Source of the DNA: DATBSL01 sp963729875
GTDB lineage: Bacteria; Acidobacteriota; Vicinamibacteria; Fen-336
DNA length: 64,000 bases
Assembly (NCBI GenBank): GCA_963729875.1
Contig: CAVSPR010000002.1
Coordinates: 558,001 to 622,000 of the forward strand
Direction: 5' to 3'
The translations under genes were made by a program, and so were the position numbers. Below, piece after piece: positions 1 through 7,160 of this stretch. Position 1 is the first letter of the stretch, and the number at the start of each line of letters is the position of its first letter. Under the pieces are notes generated by a model. The model did no database searches, was not told where the DNA came from, and saw only the letters and a program-made list of their open reading frames with translations.

Positions 1-2
1 TG

Positions 3-74
3 GAGGAAGACGCCCGCCGCCCGCGCCATCTCGAGACCGTCCGCGGCGTGGGCTACCGCCTCGCGCCCGAGTAG
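3..74 (+). CDS. OmpR-type response regulator, C-terminal end only
   Basis: Only the last 23 codons are inside the window, running from the left edge to a TAG stop. The visible residues end in ETVRGVGYRLAPE, which is the recognition-helix/wing end of OmpR/PhoB-family winged-helix DNA-binding domains (the RGxGY motif is near-universal there). The protein would bind promoter DNA downstream of a sensor kinase. The receiver domain and partner kinase, if any, lie outside the window. Identification rests on this short motif only. Confidence 0.75.
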   Translation, partial: EEDARRPRHLETVRGVGYRLAPE

Positions 75-157
75 GGCGCGGTGGGCTCTGGTGGGCGCGA
101 GCCCTCACGGCCGGCGGGTCCCTGGGGTATGCTCGCGCCGGCAGCTGGGGAGGGCCC

Positions 158-574
158 ATGACCGACACGATCGTCCGACGTGCCCTGGGCGGGATCGCCC
201 TGCTCACCCTGGCCACGGCGGCCTGGCCGCAGCCGCACCCGGACGCGGCCGCTGCGGCGAAGGGCCAGATCATCTACGTGCGGTACTGCGCGAGCTGCCA
301 CGGGGTGGCCGGCCGCGGCGACGGAGCGATCGCCGCGGACCTCCGTGTGCCACCCACCGACCTCACCCGGCTCGCCGCGAAGCGGGGCGGCCGCTTCCCC
401 CTCGACGAGGTCAGGCAGTCGATCGACGGCCGGAAGGCCACGCCCGGGCACGGCTCCGCGGACATGCCGGTCTGGGGGGAGGTCTTCCCGCGGACGGCGG
501 GCACCGACTCGCCGAACACGGAGTCGGCCACCTGGCGGATCGCCCAGTACCTCTGGGCGATCCAGGCGAAGTAG
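158..574 (+). CDS. Small periplasmic class I c-type cytochrome
   Basis: A 138-residue protein with a hydrophobic signal segment (about residues 8-22) followed by one haem-binding CASCH motif (C44, C47, H48). A likely Met axial ligand lies in ADMPVWGE (M103). Size and single haem fit a soluble cytochrome c (c6/cbb3-subunit-like) acting as a periplasmic electron carrier. A GGGAGG-type ribosome site just before the ATG supports the start. It stands alone between a regulator and the Moco genes, so its partner oxidase or dehydrogenase cannot be named from context. Family assignment is firm; the specific role is unknown. Confidence 0.85.
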   Translation: MTDTIVRRALGGIALLTLATAAWPQPHPDAAAAAKGQIIYVRYCASCHGVAGRGDGAIAADLRVPPTDLTRLAAKRGGRFPLDEVRQSIDGRKATPGHGSADMPVWGEVFPRTAGTDSPNTESATWRIAQYLWAIQAK

Positions 575-578
575 GCGT

Positions 579-824
579 CTACCCGCCGCTCACCGGCGGG
601 ATGAAGACGACCTCGTCGCCGTCCGCGAGGGCCGTGTCGAAGGGCGCGTAGCGGCGGTTCACGGACGCGGCCAGGCTCGCGCGACGCGCCGCGAGGGCGG
701 GGAAGTCGGCGCTCAGCCGGTCCCAGGCATGGCTCGCGGTCGAGCCCGCCGGCAGCTCCAGCCGGACCTCGGAGACACCGGCGGCTTCCCGAAGCGAGGC
801 GAAGAGGCGGACCCGGACGCGCAT
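579..824 (-). CDS. moaD: MoaD, molybdopterin synthase small subunit
   Basis: An 81-residue ubiquitin-fold protein beginning MRVRVRLFASLREAAG and ending in the diagnostic Gly-Gly (PPVSGG). In this family the C-terminal glycine is adenylated and thiocarboxylated and donates sulfur to cyclic pyranopterin monophosphate within the MoaD2-MoaE2 molybdopterin synthase. The frame stays open 35 codons upstream, but family alignment and length place the start at the internal ATG at 824. It is divergent from moaA, sharing a roughly 100-bp control region, and its partner moaE lies 1.8 kb away. Confidence 0.88.
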   Translation of the reverse strand: MRVRVRLFASLREAAGVSEVRLELPAGSTASHAWDRLSADFPALAARRASLAASVNRRYAPFDTALADGDEVVFIPPVSGG

Positions 825-927
825 CGGTCGAGATTGGCCCGGCCGCCCGGCTCGCGTCAAATCGGGCGGAAGGCCCTCCTGAGGTGGCGGGGCGCCCGGC
901 GAGTGGCTAGACTGGCTGAGGAAGCCC

Positions 928-1917
928 ATGCCGCGCGACCGCTTCGGACGTGAGATCGACTACCTCCGCCTCTCGGTCATCGACCACTGCAACCTGCGGT
1001 GCGTCTACTGCATGCCCCTGCGCGGCCTGTCCTTCGTTCCCTCACCCGAGCTCCTGACCGCCGCCGAGATCGAGACCGTGGTGCGCGCCGCGGTCTCGGT
1101 CGGCTTCCGGAAGTTCCGTCTCACCGGCGGGGAGCCTACCCTGCGCCCGGACGTCGTCGAGATCACTCGGCGGATCGCCTCGGTTCCCGGCGTCGAGGGC
1201 CTGGCGATGACGACGAACGGGATCCTGCTCCCGCGCCTGGCGAAACCACTGCGCGAGGCTGGGCTCACGCGCCTCAACATCCACGTGGACACGCTCCACC
1301 CGGAGCGGCTCGGGAAGATCATGCGCTTTGCGTCCATCGAGGAGGTCGAGGCGGGGATCGCCGCCGCCGAGGGGGCGGGGCTTCTCCCGATCAAGATCAA
1401 CTGCTCGGTGACGCGCGACTACAACGACGGGGACGTCGTGGACCTCGCGCGGCGCGCCTACGAGGGGGACTGGCACGTGCGCTTCATCGAGCTGATGCCC
1501 CTCGGGGGAGGCGAGACCGCCCACGTGGCGCTCTCCCAGTTCGTCCCGTCCGCGGAGACGCGCCGGCGGATCGAGGCGGAGCTCGGCCCCCTCGAGCCGA
1601 TCCCCAACCCGCACCCCTCCGACGAGGCCCGCAACTTCCGCTTCGCGCGGGGCCGGGGAATCGTCGGCTTCATCTCCCCGGTGAGCGAGCCCTACTGCGG
1701 CGCCTGCAACCGGATGCGGCTCACCGCGGACGGGAAGTTCCACCTCTGCCTGCTCAACGACGACGAGCTCGACGTCAAGCGGGCCTTGCGCGCGGGCGGC
1801 GGCGAGGCCGAGGTGGCGGAGATCCTGGTGAAGGCCGTCACGCTCAAGCCGACCGGGCACCGGCTGAACGAGGGCGTCTCGACCCGGGACCGCTCGATGT
1901 TCCAGATCGGCGGCTGA
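928..1917 (+). CDS. moaA: MoaA, GTP 3',8-cyclase
   Basis: Radical-SAM enzyme (329 residues) that converts GTP to 3',8-cyclo-GTP, the first step of molybdenum-cofactor synthesis. The N-terminal [4Fe-4S]/SAM motif is C21-x3-C25-x2-C28 and the second cluster ligands are C257, C260 and C274 (CGACN then HLC). The GGEP motif follows the first strand, and the protein ends in GG, the C-terminal tail needed for catalysis. A GAGGAAG ribosome site precedes the ATG. The length matches the family. The partner MoaC is not in the window. Confidence 0.96.
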   Translation: MPRDRFGREIDYLRLSVIDHCNLRCVYCMPLRGLSFVPSPELLTAAEIETVVRAAVSVGFRKFRLTGGEPTLRPDVVEITRRIASVPGVEGLAMTTNGILLPRLAKPLREAGLTRLNIHVDTLHPERLGKIMRFASIEEVEAGIAAAEGAGLLPIKINCSVTRDYNDGDVVDLARRAYEGDWHVRFIELMPLGGGETAHVALSQFVPSAETRRRIEAELGPLEPIPNPHPSDEARNFRFARGRGIVGFISPVSEPYCGACNRMRLTADGKFHLCLLNDDELDVKRALRAGGGEAEVAEILVKAVTLKPTGHRLNEGVSTRDRSMFQIGG

Positions 1918-1918
1918 T

Positions 1919-2614
1919 CTAGCTCCCCACCGCGAACTCGGCGCGGCAGCCCTGGTCGACCCAGATCCCGTCGCGGTCGAATCCCCAGCTGACGCCCTCG
2001 ACGCAGGCCTCGCGGCTGAGCTGCTTGTGGAGGCGCACCCCGCCCTTGGTGCTGATCCGCTTGTAGGCGCGCTGCATCCCCTTCGACTCGACCTTCACGG
2101 TCTTCGGCCCGCCGAACAGGCCGCCCCCGGAGGGCTCGGGCGCGCCGCCGACCTCGAACTCGGCGCGGCAGCCCTTGTCCACCCAGATGCGCTCGCGGTC
2201 GAATCCCCAGCTCACGCCCTCCACGCAGGCGTCGCGGCTGAGTTGTCGGCGCAGGCGCACCCCCCCGCGCGTGCTGACGTAGCGGTACTCCCGCTGCTGG
2301 TTGAGCGACTCGATGGTGACGACCTTACCGGTGGAGGGCGCCCAGGCACTCACCGCCTCGCCCGTCTCGAACTGGGCGCGGCAGCCCTTGTCCACCCAGA
2401 TCCCGTCGCGGTCGAAGCCCCAGCTGACGCCCTCGACGCAGGCCTCCCGGCTGAGCTGCTTCACGAGGCGCACGCCGCCCCTCGTGCTCGTCCGCTTGTA
2501 GACCCGCAGCATGTTCTTCGACTCGACCTTGACCGTGCCCCCTTCGAGGGCGGCGGGGAGGAAGGCGAAGACGAGGCCGAGGGGCACAGCGAGGCAGGAC
2601 GGGGAGATGCGCAC
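1919..2614 (-). CDS. Secreted protein with three DUF3011 repeats
   Basis: A 231-residue exported protein with a signal segment (about residues 5-24) and three copies of a roughly 59-residue module (27-85, 97-155, 172-230). Each module has the DUF3011 core QLSRxACVEGVSWGFDR then IWVDxGCRAEF, with two conserved cysteines and aromatic/Gly positions. The function of DUF3011 is not established; the cysteine spacing suggests a small disulfide-stabilised periplasmic or extracellular domain. Start: GTG at 2614, because AGGAGG sits 6 nt upstream; an upstream ATG would run into moaE. It separates moaA from moaE and is probably unrelated to Moco synthesis. Confidence 0.82.
   Translation of the reverse strand: MRISPSCLAVPLGLVFAFLPAALEGGTVKVESKNMLRVYKRTSTRGGVRLVKQLSREACVEGVSWGFDRDGIWVDKGCRAQFETGEAVSAWAPSTGKVVTIESLNQQREYRYVSTRGGVRLRRQLSRDACVEGVSWGFDRERIWVDKGCRAEFEVGGAPEPSGGGLFGGPKTVKVESKGMQRAYKRISTKGGVRLHKQLSREACVEGVSWGFDRDGIWVDQGCRAEFAVGS
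1925..2536 (-). repeat. Three tandem coding repeats (DUF3011 modules)
   Basis: Three related units (2360-2536, 2150-2326, 1925-2101) encode the DUF3011 modules. Similarity is strong at DNA level too: the stretch for the CVEGVSWGFDR core is almost identical between units, showing recent duplication or gene conversion inside the gene. Units one and three are closer to each other than to unit two. Confidence 0.8.
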
Positions 2615-2631
2615 GGGACCTCCTTGCGGTC

Positions 2632-3075
2632 TCAGGAACCGGGGTGGGCGGGCCGGTCGAGCCACTCCGACCCGTCTGCGTAGAGCTCCTTCTTCCAGAT
2701 CGGCACCTTCGCCTTCAAGGCGTCGATCGCGAAGCGGCAGGCGGCGAACGCCTCTGCGCGGTGGGGCGATGAGACGGCCACCGCCACGCTCGCCTCGCCG
2801 ATCGCGAGACCGCCCAGGCGGTGGACGAGGTGGACTTCACCGACGGGGAAGCGACGGGCGGTCTCGGCCGCGATCTCCTCCATCAGGGGAAGTGCCATCT
2901 CCTCGTAGGCCTCGTACTCGAGCCGCAGCACGGGACGGCCCCGGTTCTCGTTGCGCACCACACCCACGAACAGGCACACGGCGCCGTCGGCCGGCGTCGC
3001 CCCGGCCAGCGAGGCGACGTCGATGGGATCGCGCACGAGGCGGGCGGAGTGGGTCAAGCGTCTCGACGGTAGCAC
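2632..3075 (-). CDS. moaE: MoaE, molybdopterin synthase catalytic subunit
   Basis: A 147-residue large subunit of molybdopterin synthase, which transfers the MoaD thiocarboxylate sulfur to precursor Z. Family signatures are visible: FVGVVRNENRGR near residue 40, the LEYEAYEEMA segment, HRxGxLxIGE-like HRLGGLAIGE, and the C-terminal KAKVPIWKKE with the catalytic lysines. Two starts are possible: GTG at 3075 or TTG at 3057; the latter has a TACCGT box 8 nt upstream like other leaderless starts in this window. It lies 15 bp after the BAHD-like gene on the same strand. Confidence 0.93.
   Translation of the reverse strand: MLPSRRLTHSARLVRDPIDVASLAGATPADGAVCLFVGVVRNENRGRPVLRLEYEAYEEMALPLMEEIAAETARRFPVGEVHLVHRLGGLAIGEASVAVAVSSPHRAEAFAACRFAIDALKAKVPIWKKELYADGSEWLDRPAHPGS
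3066..3071 (-). promoter_or_regulatory. Possible leaderless -10 box (TACCGT) for moaE
   Basis: TACCGT ends 8 nt before a TTG codon at 3057 that would be an acceptable MoaE start. It matches the TANNNT-at-6-9-nt pattern of other genes here, but lies inside the alternative longer frame, so it is tentative. Confidence 0.3.
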
Positions 3076-3090
3076 AATCGGCCGCGGGCC

Positions 3091-4266
3091 TCAGCCGACG
3101 GGCAGGCAGATCCGCACGTCGAGGCCGTCCTCGGCCGGGAGCACCACCGCGCAGCGCTCGGCGGGAGCGAGGATGTCGTACGCGACGGGCGGGCCCGCGT
3201 CGAACTCGATCTCGCGCACCGGCAGGCGGGAGAGGTTGGTGACGAGGAGGCCGGCCCGGGGGTGCACAACGTGCAGCCGCTCGAGGCCCTCGAGCCCCTG
3301 CTCGCGGCGGAGGCCCTCGATCACCGCCAGCGACCGCCGGACCCGCTCCGCGTCGACGGCGGCGATGGCGTCCCGCACGCGGCGTGCGAGGTCGGGGAGA
3401 GAGGCCTCGGCCAGGCGCTCGCGCTCGAGGGAGGCATTGGCCAGGGCGACCGCGCAGCCGAAGTAGTTGGGGGGAAAGCGGGGCAACAGCCGCCGCACGT
3501 CCACCGGGCAGCTGAGCCAGGCGGTCTCCTCGCGGGGGTCGGCCCATCCCGGTACGTGGCTCCGCCAGAGCCACGCCGCCACCACGTCGTTGTGGGAGAG
3601 CCGCACCGGGCACTCCGCCTGCGCCGCGCGCAGGAGCTCGCTGAGCTCGGCCCTCGGGAACACGCGCCGCGTCCATCGGAGCCGGTCGCGCGGGATGGCC
3701 GTCCGCCGCTCGTCGAGGAAGAGCCCGCAGCCCTCGCGGACCGGGCGGGGGTCCAGGGCGCCCGCGGCCGCGCCGGGGTCTCCCGCGGCGAGCTGCGTCC
3801 GGTCCAGGCCCGGCGGCGGGACGTCGCGGCCTTGGAACACGCGAGACCAGGCCGAGAGGAAGTAGAAGTAGCTGAAGCCGTCCACGACCGCGTGGGAGAG
3901 GCCCACGCCGAGAACCGAGCCGCCCGGGGTGTGGGTGAGGCGCATGCGCGCGAGCGGCTGGCCCTCGACGGTGTCCACCGGGTCCACGAGGGCATGGCGC
4001 TCGGTCGAGTCGCCGAAGTCCGTGGCCGACGAGGCCGTCACGAACGTGCAGCCGTCATGGGACGGCTGGAGGGCGAAGGTGTCGCCGATCCGGACGAGGC
4101 GGCTGCCGACGGCGGGGAACAGCGCGAGCGTCCGCCGCAAGCTCTCGGCGAGTCGGTCAGCGTCCACCCGGCCCGGGTAGGCGAACACGAACTCGAGCGG
4201 GTACGCCCCCCGCCCCGTGAACACGAGGTCGATCGGCGACAGCGGGAGAAGGGGGTGCACGTTCAT
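3091..4266 (-). CDS. BAHD-like acyltransferase (PF02458-type)
   Basis: A 391-residue protein resembling the plant/fungal BAHD acyl-CoA transferase family. It has the catalytic HxxxDG motif (H125-A-V-V-D129-G130) after a first half-domain, and a second CAT-like half. The C-terminal structural motif DFGWG is replaced by a degenerate EFDAGPP. Such enzymes move an acyl group from CoA to an alcohol or amine; the substrate cannot be told. Start ATG at 4266 gives MNVHPLLPLSPID, matching the usual N-terminus, and overlaps the stop of the upstream Nudix gene by 4 nt, implying translational coupling. Bacterial members are uncommon, so horizontal origin is possible, though its base composition matches the neighbours. 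Confidence 0.75.
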   Translation of the reverse strand: MNVHPLLPLSPIDLVFTGRGAYPLEFVFAYPGRVDADRLAESLRRTLALFPAVGSRLVRIGDTFALQPSHDGCTFVTASSATDFGDSTERHALVDPVDTVEGQPLARMRLTHTPGGSVLGVGLSHAVVDGFSYFYFLSAWSRVFQGRDVPPPGLDRTQLAAGDPGAAAGALDPRPVREGCGLFLDERRTAIPRDRLRWTRRVFPRAELSELLRAAQAECPVRLSHNDVVAAWLWRSHVPGWADPREETAWLSCPVDVRRLLPRFPPNYFGCAVALANASLERERLAEASLPDLARRVRDAIAAVDAERVRRSLAVIEGLRREQGLEGLERLHVVHPRAGLLVTNLSRLPVREIEFDAGPPVAYDILAPAERCAVVLPAEDGLDVRICLPVG

Positions 4267-4847
4267 CCCGCCCGCTCCAGGATCCCCCTCAGGTTCTCGA
4301 ACATCCGGTAGGTGAGCCCCCAGATCACGAGCCCGTCGATGCGCAGGCACGGCAGATCCAGGACGGTCCCCTCGTGCAGGTACGGCAGCGTGGAGCGCGT
4401 CCCGCTCGCGAGGAGCCGCTCGAGCGGCAGCCAGTGCAGGCTCACCACCTCGTGGCTCGGCGTGCCGTCGCCCCTCCGCCGCAGCCGGAAGACGAACGGC
4501 GCGATGACGAGGTCCACGGGGCGCCCCCGGGCGAGGGCTCTCAGCTCGTCGAGCGCCCCCAGCCGCTCCCCGTCGCGCGAGAGGTCGAGACCGGTTTCCT
4601 CGAGCGTCTCCCGCACCGCCGTCGCCTCGAGGCTCGGGTCGCCCGGCTCGGCGCGGCCGCCGGGGAAGCCCACGTGGCCCGACCAGGGGTCCCTCTCGTG
4701 CTCGGCGCGGCGTATGAAGAGCAGCTCCAGCCCACCCGAAGCACCGTCCCGGAGCACGAGGGCGACCGCCGCGCGCGGACCGGCGTCCCCGGCGCGCTCG
4801 GGCTCGCGGCCAGCCAGGGCGAAGGCCAGCTCCTCCCAGTTCCTCAC
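4263..4847 (-). CDS. Nudix hydrolase, CoA-pyrophosphatase (NudL/NUDT7) type
   Basis: A 194-residue Nudix protein. The Nudix box runs from FPGGRAEPGD through the catalytic RETLEETGL helix, with the slightly shifted spacing seen in CoA diphosphatases. The preceding HVGFPGG matches the NudL-type HxGxxxFPGG signature. It likely hydrolyses CoA or CoA esters to phosphopantetheine derivatives and 3',5'-ADP. The start is a GTG at 4847 whose bases overlap the TGA of the upstream Nudix gene (GTGA), and its own stop overlaps the acyltransferase start. The three genes therefore form a coupled operon, which makes a CoA-related role plausible. Confidence 0.82.
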   Translation of the reverse strand: MRNWEELAFALAGREPERAGDAGPRAAVALVLRDGASGGLELLFIRRAEHERDPWSGHVGFPGGRAEPGDPSLEATAVRETLEETGLDLSRDGERLGALDELRALARGRPVDLVIAPFVFRLRRRGDGTPSHEVVSLHWLPLERLLASGTRSTLPYLHEGTVLDLPCLRIDGLVIWGLTYRMFENLRGILERAG

Positions 4848-5488
4848 GGGGCGAGACCGACGAGGTCCAGCAGCGCCCGGGCGTGGGTGAGCCACAGGAA
4901 CGCCATGTTCGGGGCCAGCTCGCCGCGCACGAGCATCGCGTCGACCTCCGCCGCCGGGGCGTAGCGCAGGCCCGCGATCTCGTCCGCCGGCGGCCGGAAG
5001 CCGTCGAGGGGGACGTCCGTCCGCCCGAGGTAGCTCGCCACGTGGTAGAGGACGTTGCGGAGGCCCACCGCGCCCGGCGCCCGGCGCACGTCGCGCAGGT
5101 TCAGCTGCAGGGCCACCCACGCGAAGGCCACCTCGTGCGAGAGGTCGGCGGTGGCGACGAGCCGGCCCAGGTCTCCCCGGTCCCGGGCCAGCCTGACCCG
5201 CGCTGACGCGGCGTCGCCGAAGAGCTCCTCGCCCGCCTCGCGCACGGCCGCCTCGTCGAAGCTCTCGCCCGCGTCGACGTGGCCCCCCACCGTCTTGTCC
5301 CAGCAGCCGCCGTTCTCCTTGTCGACGGGACGCCGCTGCAGGAGCACCTCGCCCCGCGCGTTCACGAGGAGGACGTTCACCGCTCCGATCGCACGGCCGG
5401 AGCGCTTGGCTTCCGCGCGCGGAAGGCCCCCCGCGGGGCGACCCTCCGAGTCGAACACGGCGACGCTCTCGTCGTGCGGCTCCGCCAT
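4844..5488 (-). CDS. Nudix hydrolase, YfcD / IPP-isomerase-like
   Basis: A 214-residue Nudix-fold protein. The box is GGHVDAGESFDEAAVREAGEEL, with the conserved RE..EE. The LLQRRPVDKEN...CWDKTVGGHV approach and the SHEVAFAWVAL segment resemble isopentenyl-diphosphate isomerase-like Nudix proteins such as YfcD. True IPP isomerases need a different Cys/Glu pair, so hydrolase is the safer call. Start ATG 5488 is preferred over ATG 5500 because GAGGCGG precedes it at a normal distance. First gene of the Nudix-Nudix-acyltransferase operon; substrate unknown. Confidence 0.8.
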   Translation of the reverse strand: MAEPHDESVAVFDSEGRPAGGLPRAEAKRSGRAIGAVNVLLVNARGEVLLQRRPVDKENGGCWDKTVGGHVDAGESFDEAAVREAGEELFGDAASARVRLARDRGDLGRLVATADLSHEVAFAWVALQLNLRDVRRAPGAVGLRNVLYHVASYLGRTDVPLDGFRPPADEIAGLRYAPAAEVDAMLVRGELAPNMAFLWLTHARALLDLVGLAP

Positions 5489-5621
5489 GATCCGCCTCAT
5501 GTCGGGGCTCAAGGTAAGGAACCGCCCGCCCGGTGTCAACGCCACCGACCGCCGTCCGTCCGTCCGGCCCCTTGACGGGACGGCTCGCCGGCACATAGCT
5601 TTACGGCGTGGCCCGGTGCCC

Positions 5622-7076
5622 ATGAGCGAGCAGCTGGCGCGGGGCTTGCCCCCGATCGACGACGAGTACCAGGGGCCCTCGTGGTGGCACTTCTCGCGCC
5701 TGGCCGACGCGGGAAAGAACCCCGGCATGCGACGCATCGCGGTGCTGGGGGCGGTCGTCCTCGCGATCTCGCTGGTCACGGGAGTCCTCAACGTGACCCT
5801 GGACTGGAACGGCATCCCCCTCGTCATCGGGCCGGTGGTCGTGCCGGTGACCATCTACCCGCCGTTCGTCCTGAGCCTCCTCGCCGCGGTCTGGCTCGGC
5901 CCCACCTGGGGCCTCGTCCCCGCCTACACGGCCAACCTGGCGAGCGCGATCGTGGGCGGGCTGTCGCCGCCGACGGCCGTGCTCTTCGCCCTCGCCGGCG
6001 CGCTCGAGGTCCTGATCTTCTGGGGCTCGATGGTCACGCTGAACATCAGCCCCGAGCTGCGCCGGGGGCGAGACCTCGCGCGCTTCTTCCTGGTCTGCCT
6101 GATCGCCCCCATCACCGCCTCCGTGGCCGTGCTCCTCTGGAACACCGCGCACGGCTTCGACACCTCGCAGGGCATGATGTTCTGGAGGGGCTGGGTGGTC
6201 GGGGACATCCTCCAGGCCCTCCTCGTGGTCGCCCCCCTCCTGCGCCTCGCCGGCCCGCGGGCGCGAGCCTGGATCGACCACCAGTTCGCCACCCCGCCCC
6301 GGTACGAGGTGACCTACACCCGCGCGGCCATGGTGGCCGCGGTCACCTTCAGCCTGATCGCCGTGCTCGTCTTCGTGGGCATCTACATGCTGCAGGAGTC
6401 CCTGGGGCTCGACGCCTCGGAGCGCACCGCCGGCGGGGAGCGCCTCGTGTCGCGCCTGCGCGAGATGCAGCTCTACCTCGGCGTGCTCGTCGCGGCCCTC
6501 ACCGTGGCCGCCAGCGTCTTCTCGAACGTGCTCGCGAGGATGGGCGAGCGCCAGCGGCTGCTCTCCCGGCGCGAGAGCCTGACCGGCTGCTTCAACCGGC
6601 GCGCCTTCTACGAGCTGTTCCCGCGCGAGGTCGATCGCGCCCGCCGGCTGGGCGAGGGCGTCGCCATCGTCTTCCTCGACCTCGACCACTTCAAGCGCGT
6701 CAACGACCGCTACGGCCACGAGACCGGGGACCGCGTCCTGCAGCAACTCGCGGCGCGTTTGCGCGGCATCATCCGCGAGACCGACCTGCTCTTTCGCTGG
6801 GGCGGCGAGGAGTTCGTGATCCTGCTGCCCCACACCTCCTCCGCGGAGGCGCCCGCCCTCGCCGAGCGCATCCGCGTCGCGGTGGCCGAGCGGCCGTTCG
6901 CGGCGAGCGACTCCCACCCCGCGGTGTCCATCACGGTGAGCGTGGGTGTCGCGGGAACGAAGGCCTGGCCCGTCGACCCCGACTCCCTCCTCGCCCGCGC
7001 CGACGCCGCGTGCTACCGGGCCAAGGAGCGCGGCCGCGACCGCGTGGAGGCCGAGGGGGGGACCGCCCCGGGGTAG
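5622..7076 (+). CDS. Membrane diguanylate cyclase (MASE1-like sensor plus GGDEF)
   Basis: A 484-residue protein with an integral-membrane N-terminal half (about eight hydrophobic segments, residues 35-300) resembling MASE1 sensors, and a C-terminal GGDEF domain (about 325-480). The active-site loop is GGEEF, preceded by the LDLDHFKxVNDxxGHxxGD signature, so two-GTP-to-cyclic-di-GMP synthesis is expected. An RxxD inhibitory site is not obvious. The membrane part would sense an unknown ligand. No Shine-Dalgarno is evident; a TAGCTT box lies about 20 nt before the ATG. It stands as a single transcription unit. Confidence 0.9.
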   Translation: MSEQLARGLPPIDDEYQGPSWWHFSRLADAGKNPGMRRIAVLGAVVLAISLVTGVLNVTLDWNGIPLVIGPVVVPVTIYPPFVLSLLAAVWLGPTWGLVPAYTANLASAIVGGLSPPTAVLFALAGALEVLIFWGSMVTLNISPELRRGRDLARFFLVCLIAPITASVAVLLWNTAHGFDTSQGMMFWRGWVVGDILQALLVVAPLLRLAGPRARAWIDHQFATPPRYEVTYTRAAMVAAVTFSLIAVLVFVGIYMLQESLGLDASERTAGGERLVSRLREMQLYLGVLVAALTVAASVFSNVLARMGERQRLLSRRESLTGCFNRRAFYELFPREVDRARRLGEGVAIVFLDLDHFKRVNDRYGHETGDRVLQQLAARLRGIIRETDLLFRWGGEEFVILLPHTSSAEAPALAERIRVAVAERPFAASDSHPAVSITVSVGVAGTKAWPVDPDSLLARADAACYRAKERGRDRVEAEGGTAPG

Positions 7077-7146
7077 GATCGGGCCGGCCGGTCCCCGGGA
7101 CGCCTCCTCGTGCCGAGCACGGCGACAGGTGCCGTTCGTGCGCTGC

Positions 7147-7152
7147 TAGGAT
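7147..7152 (+). promoter_or_regulatory. Leaderless -10 box (TAGGAT)
   Basis: TAGGAT followed by 8 nt and the ATG at 7161, with no ribosome-binding site. Fits a leaderless transcript and supports that ATG over the GTG at 7110. Confidence 0.5.
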
Positions 7153-7160
7153 CGGCCGAA

